DNA of 48,017 bases from Microvirga tunisiensis (GTDB lineage Bacteria > Pseudomonadota > Alphaproteobacteria > Rhizobiales > Beijerinckiaceae): assembly GCF_009296175.1 (NCBI RefSeq), contig NZ_VOSK01000026.1, positions 1 through 48,017 on the forward strand, in the 5' to 3' direction. Shown here one piece after another: positions 39,528 to 47,763 of the stretch. The translations under genes were made by a program, and so were the position numbers. Position 1 is the first letter of the stretch. The number at the start of each line of letters is the position of its first letter. The notes below the pieces were generated by a model that was not told where the DNA came from, made no database searches, and saw nothing but the letters and a program-made list of their open reading frames with translations.

Positions 39528-41306
39528 ATGGCTCTCGATCAGGCCCTTGCCTTCGCCATCCTCGCCGCGGCTATGATCCTCTTTATCTGGGGTCGGCTGC
39601 GCTACGATCTCGTGGCCATTCTCGCGCTCCTGGCGGCGGTGTTCACCGGCGTCGTGCCGCACGGGGAAGCGTTCAGAGGTTTCGGCGACGACATCGTCAT
39701 CATCGTGGCAAGCGCCCTGGTCGTCAGCGCGGCGGTGGCCCGCTCCGGGGTGATGGAGGCGGTCCTGCATAGGGTCTCGTCGCATGTGACCTCGGTGCAA
39801 GGCCAGATCGTGCTGCTGGTCACGGCGGTGACCATCCTGTCGGCCTTCGTCAAGAACATCGGCGCGCTCGCCATGATGATCCCGGTGGCACTCCTGGTGG
39901 CCCGGCGCCTGAAGGCCTCCCCTTCCTGCTTTCTGATGCCGATGGCCTTCGGATCTCTGCTCGGCGGCCTGGTCACCCTGGTTGGCACCTCGCCCAACAT
40001 CATCGTCTCGCGCGTGCGCGGCGAGTTGACGGGGCAGCCCTTCGGCATGATCGACTTTGCCCCGGTCGGGCTCGGCCTCGCCGTGGCGGGTGTCGTGTTT
40101 CTGGTGTTCGGCTTTCGGCTGCTGCCGGGCAGGCGCAAGGCCAAGGGCACCATGGACGAAGCCCTCGACATCCCCGACTACATGACGGAGGCCCGCGTCA
40201 CTGCGGCCTCGGTGGTCACTGGCCGGACGGTCGGCGACCTGGTGCGGTTCTGCAACGATAAGGTCATGGTAACCGGCATCGTTCGGCACAAGACCGTCCG
40301 CATGCCGCTTCTGCCGGATGCCATCCTGCTTGAAGGCGACATCCTTCTTCTGGAAGGGGATCCTGAAGCGCTCGAACGGGCCGTGGCGCGGGCGCGCCTG
40401 GAACTTGAAGGCGGGGACCGCCCCACCCGCACCGCGCGAGCGGCCGACGAGATCGCCGGGATCGAGGCCGTGGTCGGGCCGCGATCGATCCTGATCGGCC
40501 AAACCGCCAAGCGCATGACGCTGCATGAGCACTTCAACATCAACCTGCTCGCCGTCAGCCGCAGCGGCCAGCACTTCACCGAACGGCTGCGGGACATCGT
40601 TCTGCAGGCCGGTGACGTCCTGGTGCTGAAGGGCGACCTTACCCGCCTGCCCGGGACGCTGCGGGAACTCGGCTGTCTGCCGCTGGCCGAACGGGCGATC
40701 CGCCTGGGCAATGTGCGTCAGGGTCTCGTTCCGGTTGCGGTCCTGGGCAGCGCCATGGCGCTCACGGCCGTCGGTGCGCTGCCGGTTGCCTCCGCCTTCC
40801 TGACCGCCGCGGTGTTGATGGTCTTGCTGGGAGCGCTCTCCCTGCGCGAGGCTTACGCCGCCATCGACCCACCAATCCTGGTGATGCTCGGGGCTCTGAT
40901 TCCGGTGAGTGAGGCGATCCGCACCACGGGCGGTGCCGATCTGATCGCCAGGGGGCTGTCGGACCTGGCCGGGACCTTGCCGCCTTACGGCGCGCTGGCG
41001 CTCGTGATGCTGGCGGCGATGGCGGTCACGCCGTTCCTCAACAACGCCGCCACCGTTCTGGTGATGGCCCCGGTGGCGGTGAGCTTCGCCCAGCAGCTGG
41101 GCTACCGGCCCGATGCATTCCTGATGGCGGTAGCGGTTGGCGCGGCCTGCGATTTCCTCACGCCGATTGGGCATCAGTGCAATACCTTGGTGATGGGGCC
41201 GGGTGGTTATCGGTTCGGCGATTATTGGCGGTTGGGACTGCCGTTGTCGATCCTCGTCCTGGTGCTGGGGGTGCCGCTCATCCTGCTCGTGTGGCCGCTG
41301 GTCTGA
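39528..41306 (+). CDS. SLC13-family permease with TrkA-C (RCK_C) domains
   Basis: 592 residues from ATG 39528 (MALDQALAFAILAAAM). Eleven or more membrane segments form two halves of the divalent-anion/Na symporter type. The first signature is SAFVKNIGALAMMIPVAL with GTSPNIIVSRVRGE. The second is TPFLNNAATVLVMAPVAVSF with LTPIGHQCNTLVMGPGGY. Between them (about 195-365) lie two RCK_C domains: VVTGRTVGDLVRFCNDKVMV to GDILLLEGDPEAL, and IGQTAKRMTLHEHFNINLLA to GDVLVLKGDL. The family carries sulfate, phosphate-like or dicarboxylate anions, and the RCK_C part is thought to regulate it. A 559-codon open frame on the opposite strand is an antisense shadow. Confidence 0.93.
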   Translation: MALDQALAFAILAAAMILFIWGRLRYDLVAILALLAAVFTGVVPHGEAFRGFGDDIVIIVASALVVSAAVARSGVMEAVLHRVSSHVTSVQGQIVLLVTAVTILSAFVKNIGALAMMIPVALLVARRLKASPSCFLMPMAFGSLLGGLVTLVGTSPNIIVSRVRGELTGQPFGMIDFAPVGLGLAVAGVVFLVFGFRLLPGRRKAKGTMDEALDIPDYMTEARVTAASVVTGRTVGDLVRFCNDKVMVTGIVRHKTVRMPLLPDAILLEGDILLLEGDPEALERAVARARLELEGGDRPTRTARAADEIAGIEAVVGPRSILIGQTAKRMTLHEHFNINLLAVSRSGQHFTERLRDIVLQAGDVLVLKGDLTRLPGTLRELGCLPLAERAIRLGNVRQGLVPVAVLGSAMALTAVGALPVASAFLTAAVLMVLLGALSLREAYAAIDPPILVMLGALIPVSEAIRTTGGADLIARGLSDLAGTLPPYGALALVMLAAMAVTPFLNNAATVLVMAPVAVSFAQQLGYRPDAFLMAVAVGAACDFLTPIGHQCNTLVMGPGGYRFGDYWRLGLPLSILVLVLGVPLILLVWPLV

Positions 41307-41469
41307 CGGGCCGCCTGCGCTGGTGCTTCGTGTTCGGGGTGGCGGTCTTCACCGAGCAGTAGGTAAGACCTTGATCAGCGCCGGACCTGATCGGGAGCCG
41401 CCTTTGAAGGCACATTGTCTGATTGACAGAGGTCAGGCTGGGAGGCCACCATTCGATGGTGGGAGGACC

Positions 41470-42570
41470 GTGTTGCACAGATCGACTGGGAACCGCACTC
41501 AGCCCACTCTATGGCTTTCGTTTAAGCAGTGCGGACAGACTTCGGGCGTCCAAGCTCAAGCATGCGGTTCAAGGCATGAACTGCAATGGCGACCTCAGTG
41601 CCGCGACGTTGGTCGGTCCGCGAACGCAGCGCATCTCCAATCACTCGCTTGAAACGGCTTATAGACGCCTCCACCAGAGCCCGACGCGTGTACCCGGACC
41701 GCTTCTGCCAGCCCATGCGTCCATGCTCTTGGATGCTTTGGAGGTGTCGGTCGCGCTGGGTCGGAGTGCTCTCCCCATCCTCGCTCAGCACCGCCGTTGA
41801 TCGTGGTGGCACGATCACGTCAGCGTCAGGATGGCGCTTGCCGACGGTGCCGTCGATACCAGCTTGATCGTAGGCTCCATCACCGATGAAGGAGGCGAGT
41901 GGAGCTGCAATCTGGTCGAGCAAGGGCTCGACCTGGGAGTCATCATCGACATCATGGGTCGTCAGCTCTGATGCGAGGATCTGCCCGGTCTCGGCATTGA
42001 CCCCGATGTGCAGCTTGCGCCAGGATCGGCGTCTTCGGGTGCCATGCTTCTCGATCAACCACTCGCCGGGTCCGCACAGTCGCAGGCCGGTGCTGTCGAC
42101 CAGCAGGTGAACGGGTCCTCTGGAGCGTGAACATGGCTTTGGGACCTCCAGAGTCTCGGCACGCCGGCTCAAGGTCGAGTAATCCGGCACCGCCAGATCC
42201 AGACCCAGGAGGTGGAGGATCGAGCCAATCAGACCCTCCGTCTGACGCAAGGCCAAGCGGAACACCGCTCGGAGCGTTAGCGCCGTCCTGATCGCCAAGG
42301 CTGAGTAATGCGGCTGACCGCCTCGGGTTCGGCGCGGCTCAGCCCGTCAGGCCGCGATGGCTTCCGCAGTGAACCAGACGGTCAGGCTTCCCCGCTGGCG
42401 CAGGGCGGCGTCATACTCGGCCCAATTCGTGACCCGGGACTGCTGCTTGGGGATGCGGTGACGGCGAGCGGCATTGATCTTGAAGGGCACGGTCGAATCC
42501 GCAATCAGGAGGGCCCAACTCTCCTATCCATCCAGCTTCGCCCGCCAAATCGCCCATTCGTGCAGCAAGG
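41470..42570 (-). mobile_element. IS5-type element, copy A (left, minus strand)
   Basis: The outer end reads GTGTTGCACAGATCGACTGG from 41470 and the inner end is TTCGTGCAGCAA up to about 42570, giving weak terminal inverted repeats around GTTGCAC. It carries one transposase gene on the minus strand. Bases 41780-42533 are an inverted match of 45231-45984 in copy B, with no difference seen. A hairpin CCACCAT-TCG-ATGGTGG (41446-41462) lies just outside the left end. Confidence 0.72.
41522..42490 (-). pseudogene. IS5-family transposase A, in-frame TGA
   Basis: GTG 42490 starts (M)PFKINAARRHRIPKQQSRV and leads to FTAEAIAA, then TGA (42349-42347) where the family has Trp (AAWRAEPR). The frame continues with RAEPRRTRGGQPHYSALAIR and the DDE domain: first Asp in LLVDSTGLRL, second in SFIGDGAYDQ, Glu in RRALVEASISRFKRVIG, ending GRPKSVRTA at 41522. 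A TTG at 42298 could still give the 258-residue C-terminal part with all three acidic residues but without the DNA-binding N-terminus. Confidence 0.83.
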
Positions 42571-42579
42571 CATTTTGGC

Positions 42580-42613
42580 GTCCCCGTCAAGCCCAAAGAA
42601 GACGGGGACGCTG
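42580..42613. repeat. Perfect 11-bp inverted repeat upstream of the orphan gene
   Basis: GCGTCCCCGTC (42580-42590) and GACGGGGACGC (42603-42613) with a 12-base loop. It sits 107 bases before the orphan gene and just inside IS copy A. No T-tract on either strand, so a protein-binding or mRNA-leader role is as likely as termination. Confidence 0.5.
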
Positions 42614-42719
42614 GGGTTTGGTAGATTGTCAGGAGCAAGCTGGTGTTAGGGAGTTAGAAGAGAATCTCTTTAGGATCCGTCTTCGGCGGATAGAGGCTAG
42701 CCTTGGTAGGAGGACCCGG

Positions 42720-45179
42720 ATGATGAACAATGAGCACGTGCCGCTCGGTGGGTTTCTTCCAGTGTCGGTTATCCTTCCCTTTGGACCTCAATCCGAAGAT
42801 GTGAAGGACATGCAGGAGGCGATTGTCGCCCAAATTCAGGTGCCGGCGGCCTTCGACCTCTCAGATTTGGAAGCAGGATCCCACGTCCATGTTGCCCAAG
42901 AGAGCGACACGGTCCTGCGGCTCATCGAGGCTTACCGGCAATCGGCTGATCCAGACGACGTGAAAGAACGGAATATCGACGTTCTGGAACACGTATCCCG
43001 GGATCCTATCAATCACGCCGTCGTCGTTGAATTCACCTCACAGGGTCTGTTGCGCTTTGTTGTTTTGCGGCGGAGCATCGAATATGTCGCGGGCCAGGAC
43101 GGCACTCCCCTTGTCGTCCGCATGATCCATGATGTTGCGGCAGCACATTACAAAGGATCCCTCCATACTGATGACCTGATGCAGGCGTGCGGAGCAGCCG
43201 TTCTGGCAGACCTGGTTAAGCTTCATCTCGATATTGCCGAGATCGCCACTCATCTGGATGCGCAGGAGGTCCCCTATCACGGGCTGGAGCAGCAACTGCC
43301 CTTCATGTTGGAGCCAGCGCTGAGGGTTGAGAGCCATGTGAAGGGCAGTGTGGGGGATAACGACTATGCGGTTCACGCGATCGGAACCCTGATCGAGACC
43401 TATTCCGGACATTGGGCCGGGATCCGGGATCCGAACCATACGCCTGGTCCTGCGTATTTCGTGGGTCCATACTATCCAGGAAGCTGGTTCACTGCAAAGC
43501 AATCATCCAGTGGACGCGATACCAGGGAGAGCTTGCGAGCGCGAGAGATCCTGCGGAGCGCGAGCCTCATCGCGCACTCAAATCTGCGGCGCGTGACCCC
43601 GGCTGAGACGCCAGACTTTGTGCCCGGCCGAAGGGTAGAGACGATCGTTTCCGAGTATGCTTCGCTTGAAGCCTTGGCCGCCGGGGGCTTCGCACTGGGG
43701 TTAGATGTCAAGGATCCGCGCTCCGTCTTCGGATCGTTTGGGGAGGACGTCAAAACCGGACTGCTCTACATCTTCGAAGTTACCAACCGGGCCTTGTCGG
43801 CCTATGTCGGCATTGAGAGGACGTTGAGCCTGACCCTTGAGGCTGGCGTGATGATGCCTCTGACGCTGGATCTCAAGCTCGGTCACATGCTGGGGGAAAT
43901 CCAGGAGCCTATGATCGCCGACCGCATCGCGGAAGTTTTCTTGGACCAGGCGATCTCCGACGTCTTTTCTTTACAGAGCAGCCTCTCGGCCTTCAGTGGT
44001 GATATCCTCGTCCGCTTCCGGGTTCCGTCTGCCCTCGCGGCTCATTTCAGGCAAGTGATCTCTCAAGATTGGAAGGAGTCGCTCGATGCCATCGGGTACG
44101 AGGGCTCCCATCATAGGGTGCGAGAACCGGTCACTATCGAGGAGGATGTCTGGCCGGATCACGAAGAGCCACATGTTCCCGAAGTGCTATTCCAACAGCT
44201 TCCGACAGGCGTCAGTATCGATCCGAATTCCATTCTCGAGGCTGCTTCCGACGAGGTGGAAGACGATGTCGATGACCTCGAAGTTCTCAGATGCCGGGAC
44301 GGTAAAGCGGAGTGGGTGCATCTAGAGGAACTGGAGGAGGATGAGACCGACGAGCCGTTCTGGCTTCTACGGACTTGGGTCGGCGGAATGGCTCAGCCCG
44401 TGGTCTATTCGACCGTTTCAGGTCGCAACATCGACGGCGGAGAATGGTACCCGCAGGAGCTGGTGGCCAACTTCAGCCACACACTGGCTTCACTACCCCA
44501 AGCAGTGAAGACAGTTGCTCTATCACCTAAGGGAGTGGCGAAGCTGAGGGAAGCTGCCGAACGGCTCTTCAGCCATGCAAACATAAAGGTTGCTCCCATA
44601 GAGACAGTATTCCTCAATGCAGACGCATACGACGCGGTCTTTGGGGACCGTCTATCTGAGGAGGATGAGTCCCTCCTCGATCATCTTGCTACCTGCGCCG
44701 ATCCGGATCGGGATTGGGAAGATCCGCTAGACGGTGAATGGGAGATGACAAGGCCGTCTGACTTTATCGTCGCGGTTCATGACGATCTTCGCCTGAGTGA
44801 CGACTTCAAGGGCGCAGATGCGATCCTGGCGGAGTTCCTGTCGGGCCGAGCATTCGCGCTACTTGGCTATGGGGACGATTTGTTCCGTTCGACCATGTTC
44901 ATTGTCGCTCTGGCGTACGTCCGCAGAATCCTGAATTCGGCAGGGGTACCGTTACTGGCGAAATCCGATATCCGTATCGTAAGGGATAACTTACGCTATG
45001 CTTGGGATCAGCGTGTATCCGAAGCGAAGGTCTCGTCTGCTATTTCGGCTGCTATTGAGGAAGTTTCGCAAGGAACCCCAAAAGTCCGCATCTATCTGGC
45101 AGTCGCGCGGGTCGCGCAGGCCTTTGAGGCGGTTGTCGATCTCGCATCCATGGTCACAGAGAGACGCGTCGCCTATTAA
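42720..45179 (+). CDS. Large unrecognised protein, IS5-flanked cargo
   Basis: 819 residues from ATG 42720 (ATGATG), with AGGAGG 5-10 bases upstream. The open frame extends back into IS copy A, but those residues are antisense to the transposase. No signal peptide, membrane segment or known catalytic motif is seen. The N-half is alpha/beta (GFLPVSVILPFGPQ, then NHAVVVEFTSQGLLRFVVLR). A conserved-looking Tyr/Pro/Gly segment is at 243-257 (GPAYFVGPYYPGSWF). A strongly acidic stretch lies at 505-546 (EVEDDVDDLEVL, LEELEEDETDEPFW). The C-terminal third is helical with aromatic and charged residues (DFIVAVHDDLRLSDDFKGAD, MFIVALAYVRRILNSAGVPL). It is a full-length, undisturbed gene among broken ones, which implies selection. 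No function is proposed from sequence; cargo position between ISs suggests an accessory trait. Confidence 0.8.
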   Translation: MMNNEHVPLGGFLPVSVILPFGPQSEDVKDMQEAIVAQIQVPAAFDLSDLEAGSHVHVAQESDTVLRLIEAYRQSADPDDVKERNIDVLEHVSRDPINHAVVVEFTSQGLLRFVVLRRSIEYVAGQDGTPLVVRMIHDVAAAHYKGSLHTDDLMQACGAAVLADLVKLHLDIAEIATHLDAQEVPYHGLEQQLPFMLEPALRVESHVKGSVGDNDYAVHAIGTLIETYSGHWAGIRDPNHTPGPAYFVGPYYPGSWFTAKQSSSGRDTRESLRAREILRSASLIAHSNLRRVTPAETPDFVPGRRVETIVSEYASLEALAAGGFALGLDVKDPRSVFGSFGEDVKTGLLYIFEVTNRALSAYVGIERTLSLTLEAGVMMPLTLDLKLGHMLGEIQEPMIADRIAEVFLDQAISDVFSLQSSLSAFSGDILVRFRVPSALAAHFRQVISQDWKESLDAIGYEGSHHRVREPVTIEEDVWPDHEEPHVPEVLFQQLPTGVSIDPNSILEAASDEVEDDVDDLEVLRCRDGKAEWVHLEELEEDETDEPFWLLRTWVGGMAQPVVYSTVSGRNIDGGEWYPQELVANFSHTLASLPQAVKTVALSPKGVAKLREAAERLFSHANIKVAPIETVFLNADAYDAVFGDRLSEEDESLLDHLATCADPDRDWEDPLDGEWEMTRPSDFIVAVHDDLRLSDDFKGADAILAEFLSGRAFALLGYGDDLFRSTMFIVALAYVRRILNSAGVPLLAKSDIRIVRDNLRYAWDQRVSEAKVSSAISAAIEEVSQGTPKVRIYLAVARVAQAFEAVVDLASMVTERRVAY

Positions 45180-45196
45180 GACATGCGACGCCGCCA

Positions 45197-46244
45197 TGTT
45201 GCACGAATAGGCGATTTGGTGGCCGGAGCGGGATGGATAGGAGAGTTGGGCCCTCCTGATTGCGGATTCGACCGTGCCCTTCAAGATCAATGCCGCTCGC
45301 CGTCACCGCATCCCCAAGCAGCAGTCCCGGGTCACGAATTGGGCCGAGTATGACGCCGCCCTGCGCCAGCGGGGAAGCCTGACCGTCTGGTTCACTGCGG
45401 AAGCCATCGCGGCCTGACGGGCTGAGCCGCGCCGAACCCGAGGCGGTCAGCCGCATTACTCAGCCTTGGCGATCAGGACGGCGCTAACGCTCCGAGCGGT
45501 GTTCCGCTTGGCCTTGCGTCAGACGGAGGGTCTGATTGGCTCGATCCTCCACCTCCTGGGTCTGGATCTGGCGGTGCCGGATTACTCGACCTTGAGCCGG
45601 CGTGCCGAGACTCTGGAGGTCCCAAAGCCATGTTCACGCTCCAGAGGACCCGTTCACCTGCTGGTCGACAGCACCGGCCTGCGACTGTGCGGACCCGGCG
45701 AGTGGTTGATCGAGAAGCATGGCACCCGAAGACGCCGATCCTGGCGCAAGCTGCACATCGGGGTCAATGCCGAGACCGGGCAGATCCTCGCATCAGAGCT
45801 GACGACCCATGATGTCGATGATGACTCCCAGGTCGAGCCCTTGCTCGACCAGATTGCAGCTCCACTCGCCTCCTTCATCGGTGATGGAGCCTACGATCAA
45901 GCTGGTATCGACGGCACCGTCGGCAAGCGCCATCCTGACGCTGACGTGATCGTGCCACCACGATCAACGGCGGTGCTGAGCGAGACGGCAGAGATCGCCC
46001 CAACCCAGCGCGATCGGCATCTCCAAAGTGTCCATGAGCATGGCCGCATGGGTTGGCAGAAGCAGTCCGAGTACACGCGTCGGGCGCTGGTGGAGGCCGC
46101 TATCAGCCGGCTTAAACGAGTGATTGGGAACGGCTTGCGCTCGCGGACAGATCGGCGTCGCGCGACCGAAATCGCCATCGCAGTTCATGCCTTGAACAGG
46201 CTTGGGGCGGGCTCAGTACGTCCACCAGCGGATCCATGCAACAC
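45197..46244 (+). mobile_element. IS5-type element, copy B (right, plus strand)
   Basis: The inner end is ATGTTGCACGAAT near 45197. The outer end is ATGCAACAC finishing at 46244 (complement GTGTTGCAT, like copy A's GTGTTGCAC). 45231-45984 matches copy A throughout, but the last ~260 bases differ from copy A at many positions, and about 50 bases near the 3' end are missing. Confidence 0.7.
45274..46244 (+). pseudogene. IS5-family transposase B, in-frame TGA and altered 3' end
   Basis: GTG 45274 starts the same N-terminus as copy A; TGA at 45415-45417 replaces the same Trp codon. The DDE residues are present (LLVDSTGL, SFIGDGAYDQ, RRALVEAAISRLKRVIG). After LSE the protein differs from copy A (TAEIAPTQ against DGESTPTQ; KQSEYTRRAL against KRSGYTRRAL). 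The family's terminal MLELGRPKSVRTA is missing: after VHALNR the frame runs out through the IS end and on to a stop at 46378-46380. Confidence 0.8.
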
Positions 46245-47061
46245 AGCCCCGTGCCGCTCTACTCCTGCCCTCAACAATCCTGCGGTCCATGGCGCGTCTA
46301 TGCCGCACTCTGCGCGCGAACCCGTCCATGGCCGGGGCGTTGGTCCAGGATTGAGGCAGACACTGAGCCAAGATTCGTGATCTGCAAGATTGTGCCACCA
46401 AGACGAGGCTTCCTGCCGGGAGGCAGCAGGCACGAGACTGTCCATTGCATTGCGCCGGGCCGGCATTGGCATCCGTGATGACTATGAGCCGGTCATCCAT
46501 CATAGCGAACACCAAGCAACCGCGTGGAGGCAGCATGTTCTTTGTCGTGTGCGGAAGTGCGTCACGTGTGTCCTCGGAGATGATGAAGCGGCACTGGAAC
46601 GCGCGGACTTCCAGGAACAGGGTGTGATGATGCGGAGACGGCTCCGTGGTCGTCAGACGAGTCATGGGTCGAAGATTATGCCGCACACGAGGGCTTGGAC
46701 ATTCAGCAACCGCCACACCATGAGAGCACCTCGCTCGGCGATATTCTGTCGCCCGTGGCTGCGTCCGATCAACCTCGGATCGCGACTGGCCTGATGCTTA
46801 GATGGCTGGGACCAGCCACGCGTGCAAGGTCAATCCGGTCAAACGCGGAGAGCCTGCCGATCATTCCGCGCCGTCTGCGCAGCCCCGAAATCGTGCGTAT
46901 CGCCTCCGGCGGCTGCGGTGAGGTTCGCTGCGGCTTGAGCCAAGGGCTGGCTTCCGGGTTTGCCTTCGTGTTTCGGGGACCGGATCCATGAGACCAGCCA
47001 GTGCGTTTTCATCCTGATCATGGGGCAAGGAGCTATCCATCCCGGCGAGAGGGAGGTGCTC
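46245..47061. other. Unassigned stretch, two weak ORFs
   Basis: Over 800 bases without a well-supported gene. On the minus strand a frame from ATG 46665 (MTRLTTTEPSPHHHTLFLEV, then RAFQCRFIISEDTRDALPHT) looks somewhat protein-like for ~90 residues but lacks a ribosome-binding site and runs into the IS5 end. On the plus strand a frame at 46695-46991 is Arg/Ser/Pro-rich. Both are left uncalled. The stretch may hold remnants displaced by the IS5 copy. Confidence 0.4.
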
Positions 47062-47646
47062 ATGCGAAGAACAACGTACTACGTGTTCCAATCGGCAACG
47101 GTCCCTGACCTGCGCGGCATCACCGGCGATCCAGACGGTGCGAGGCTCCCGGCGACGGACGGACCGTGGAGCCTGGAGCGGCAGATTGCTCCGAATGAGC
47201 CTTGGTCCCTGGATGTCAATCAGGCCGTCGTGGAGTTCGGGACCCTGGAGAATGGTTTTTATCTCTCGGGCCCAATTCCCAGGCACGCCTCATCCAAGCC
47301 CGTCATCGAAAGCGATCGTGTCGAGGGCACGGCGGTGTTCAACATGCAAGGGCACCGGATCGGCACCATCAAGCGGTTGCTGATCGAGAAGGTCAGTGGG
47401 CGGGTGGTCTATGTCGATGTGACCTTCGGCGGCTTTCTCGGCATTGGTGTTCACCATCGCACGATCCCATGGGGTAAGCTTTCATATGTCAGAGACCTTG
47501 AGGGCTACCGCACTGACATCACCAAGGAGCAGGTGCAAGGCGCATCATCGTTCTGCATTGAGGGTGACGATGAGGTATGGCCTGACCGCAAGCGTCAGCA
47601 GGAGATGAGGGACTACTGGCATGATTATCCAAGAGGCCCGATTTAA
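47062..47646 (+). CDS. PRC-barrel domain protein (cytoplasmic)
   Basis: 194 residues from ATG 47062, with GAGGGAGGTG upstream; the longer reading from 46960 includes this ribosome-binding site. Residues 1-75 have no known domain (MRRTTYYVFQSATVPDLRGI, then EPWSLDVNQAVVEFGTLENG). The PRC-barrel follows at about 90-170: SDRVEGTAVFNMQGHRIGTI, KRLLIEKVSGRVVYVDVTFG, GFLGIGVHHRTIPWGKLSYV. The family's typical VPW-x-L strand appears as IPWGKL. The C-terminal tail is charged (DRKRQQEMRDYWHDYPRG). No signal peptide. PRC-barrels of this length are stress-linked adaptor proteins in Hyphomicrobiales. Confidence 0.86.
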   Translation: MRRTTYYVFQSATVPDLRGITGDPDGARLPATDGPWSLERQIAPNEPWSLDVNQAVVEFGTLENGFYLSGPIPRHASSKPVIESDRVEGTAVFNMQGHRIGTIKRLLIEKVSGRVVYVDVTFGGFLGIGVHHRTIPWGKLSYVRDLEGYRTDITKEQVQGASSFCIEGDDEVWPDRKRQQEMRDYWHDYPRGPI

Positions 47647-47763
47647 CCTCTTGCGGGAGCCGTTCCTTGATAAATCTTCAAGGTCCTTAGGGGTTTAGCG
47701 AACCGGATGCACAAGAATGGCGTTATCCTTCGTGCCTAGCGGTCTTAACTCCCTTTGGCATAG

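Larger units (their letters stand above)
41470..46244. mobile_element. Composite-transposon-like unit: two inverted IS5 copies around one gene
   Basis: Copies A and B face opposite directions and enclose 2.6 kb holding the 819-residue orphan gene and a hairpin. The layout is that of a composite transposon. No target duplication was recognised at the outer ends, and both transposases carry a stop codon, so mobility would need help from another copy or readthrough. Confidence 0.45.

Noticed and set aside
39495-41174. 559-codon minus-strand frame opposite the SLC13-type gene
   Set aside because: Extremely rich in His/Arg/Gln/Asp with no domain pattern; the plus strand has membrane segments and family signatures.
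42474-42719. N-terminal extension of the orphan protein into IS copy A
   Set aside because: These codons are antisense to the IS5 transposase start and precede a strong ribosome-binding site at 42708-42713; the mirror frame exists in copy B as well.
45985-46380. Extended C-terminus of IS5 transposase B as a novel fusion
   Set aside because: The extra residues come from reading through the damaged IS end into flanking DNA.
46213-46716. 167-codon minus-strand frame near the IS5 end
   Set aside because: Partly protein-like at its start but no ribosome-binding site, and it runs into the IS; not enough support for a gene.
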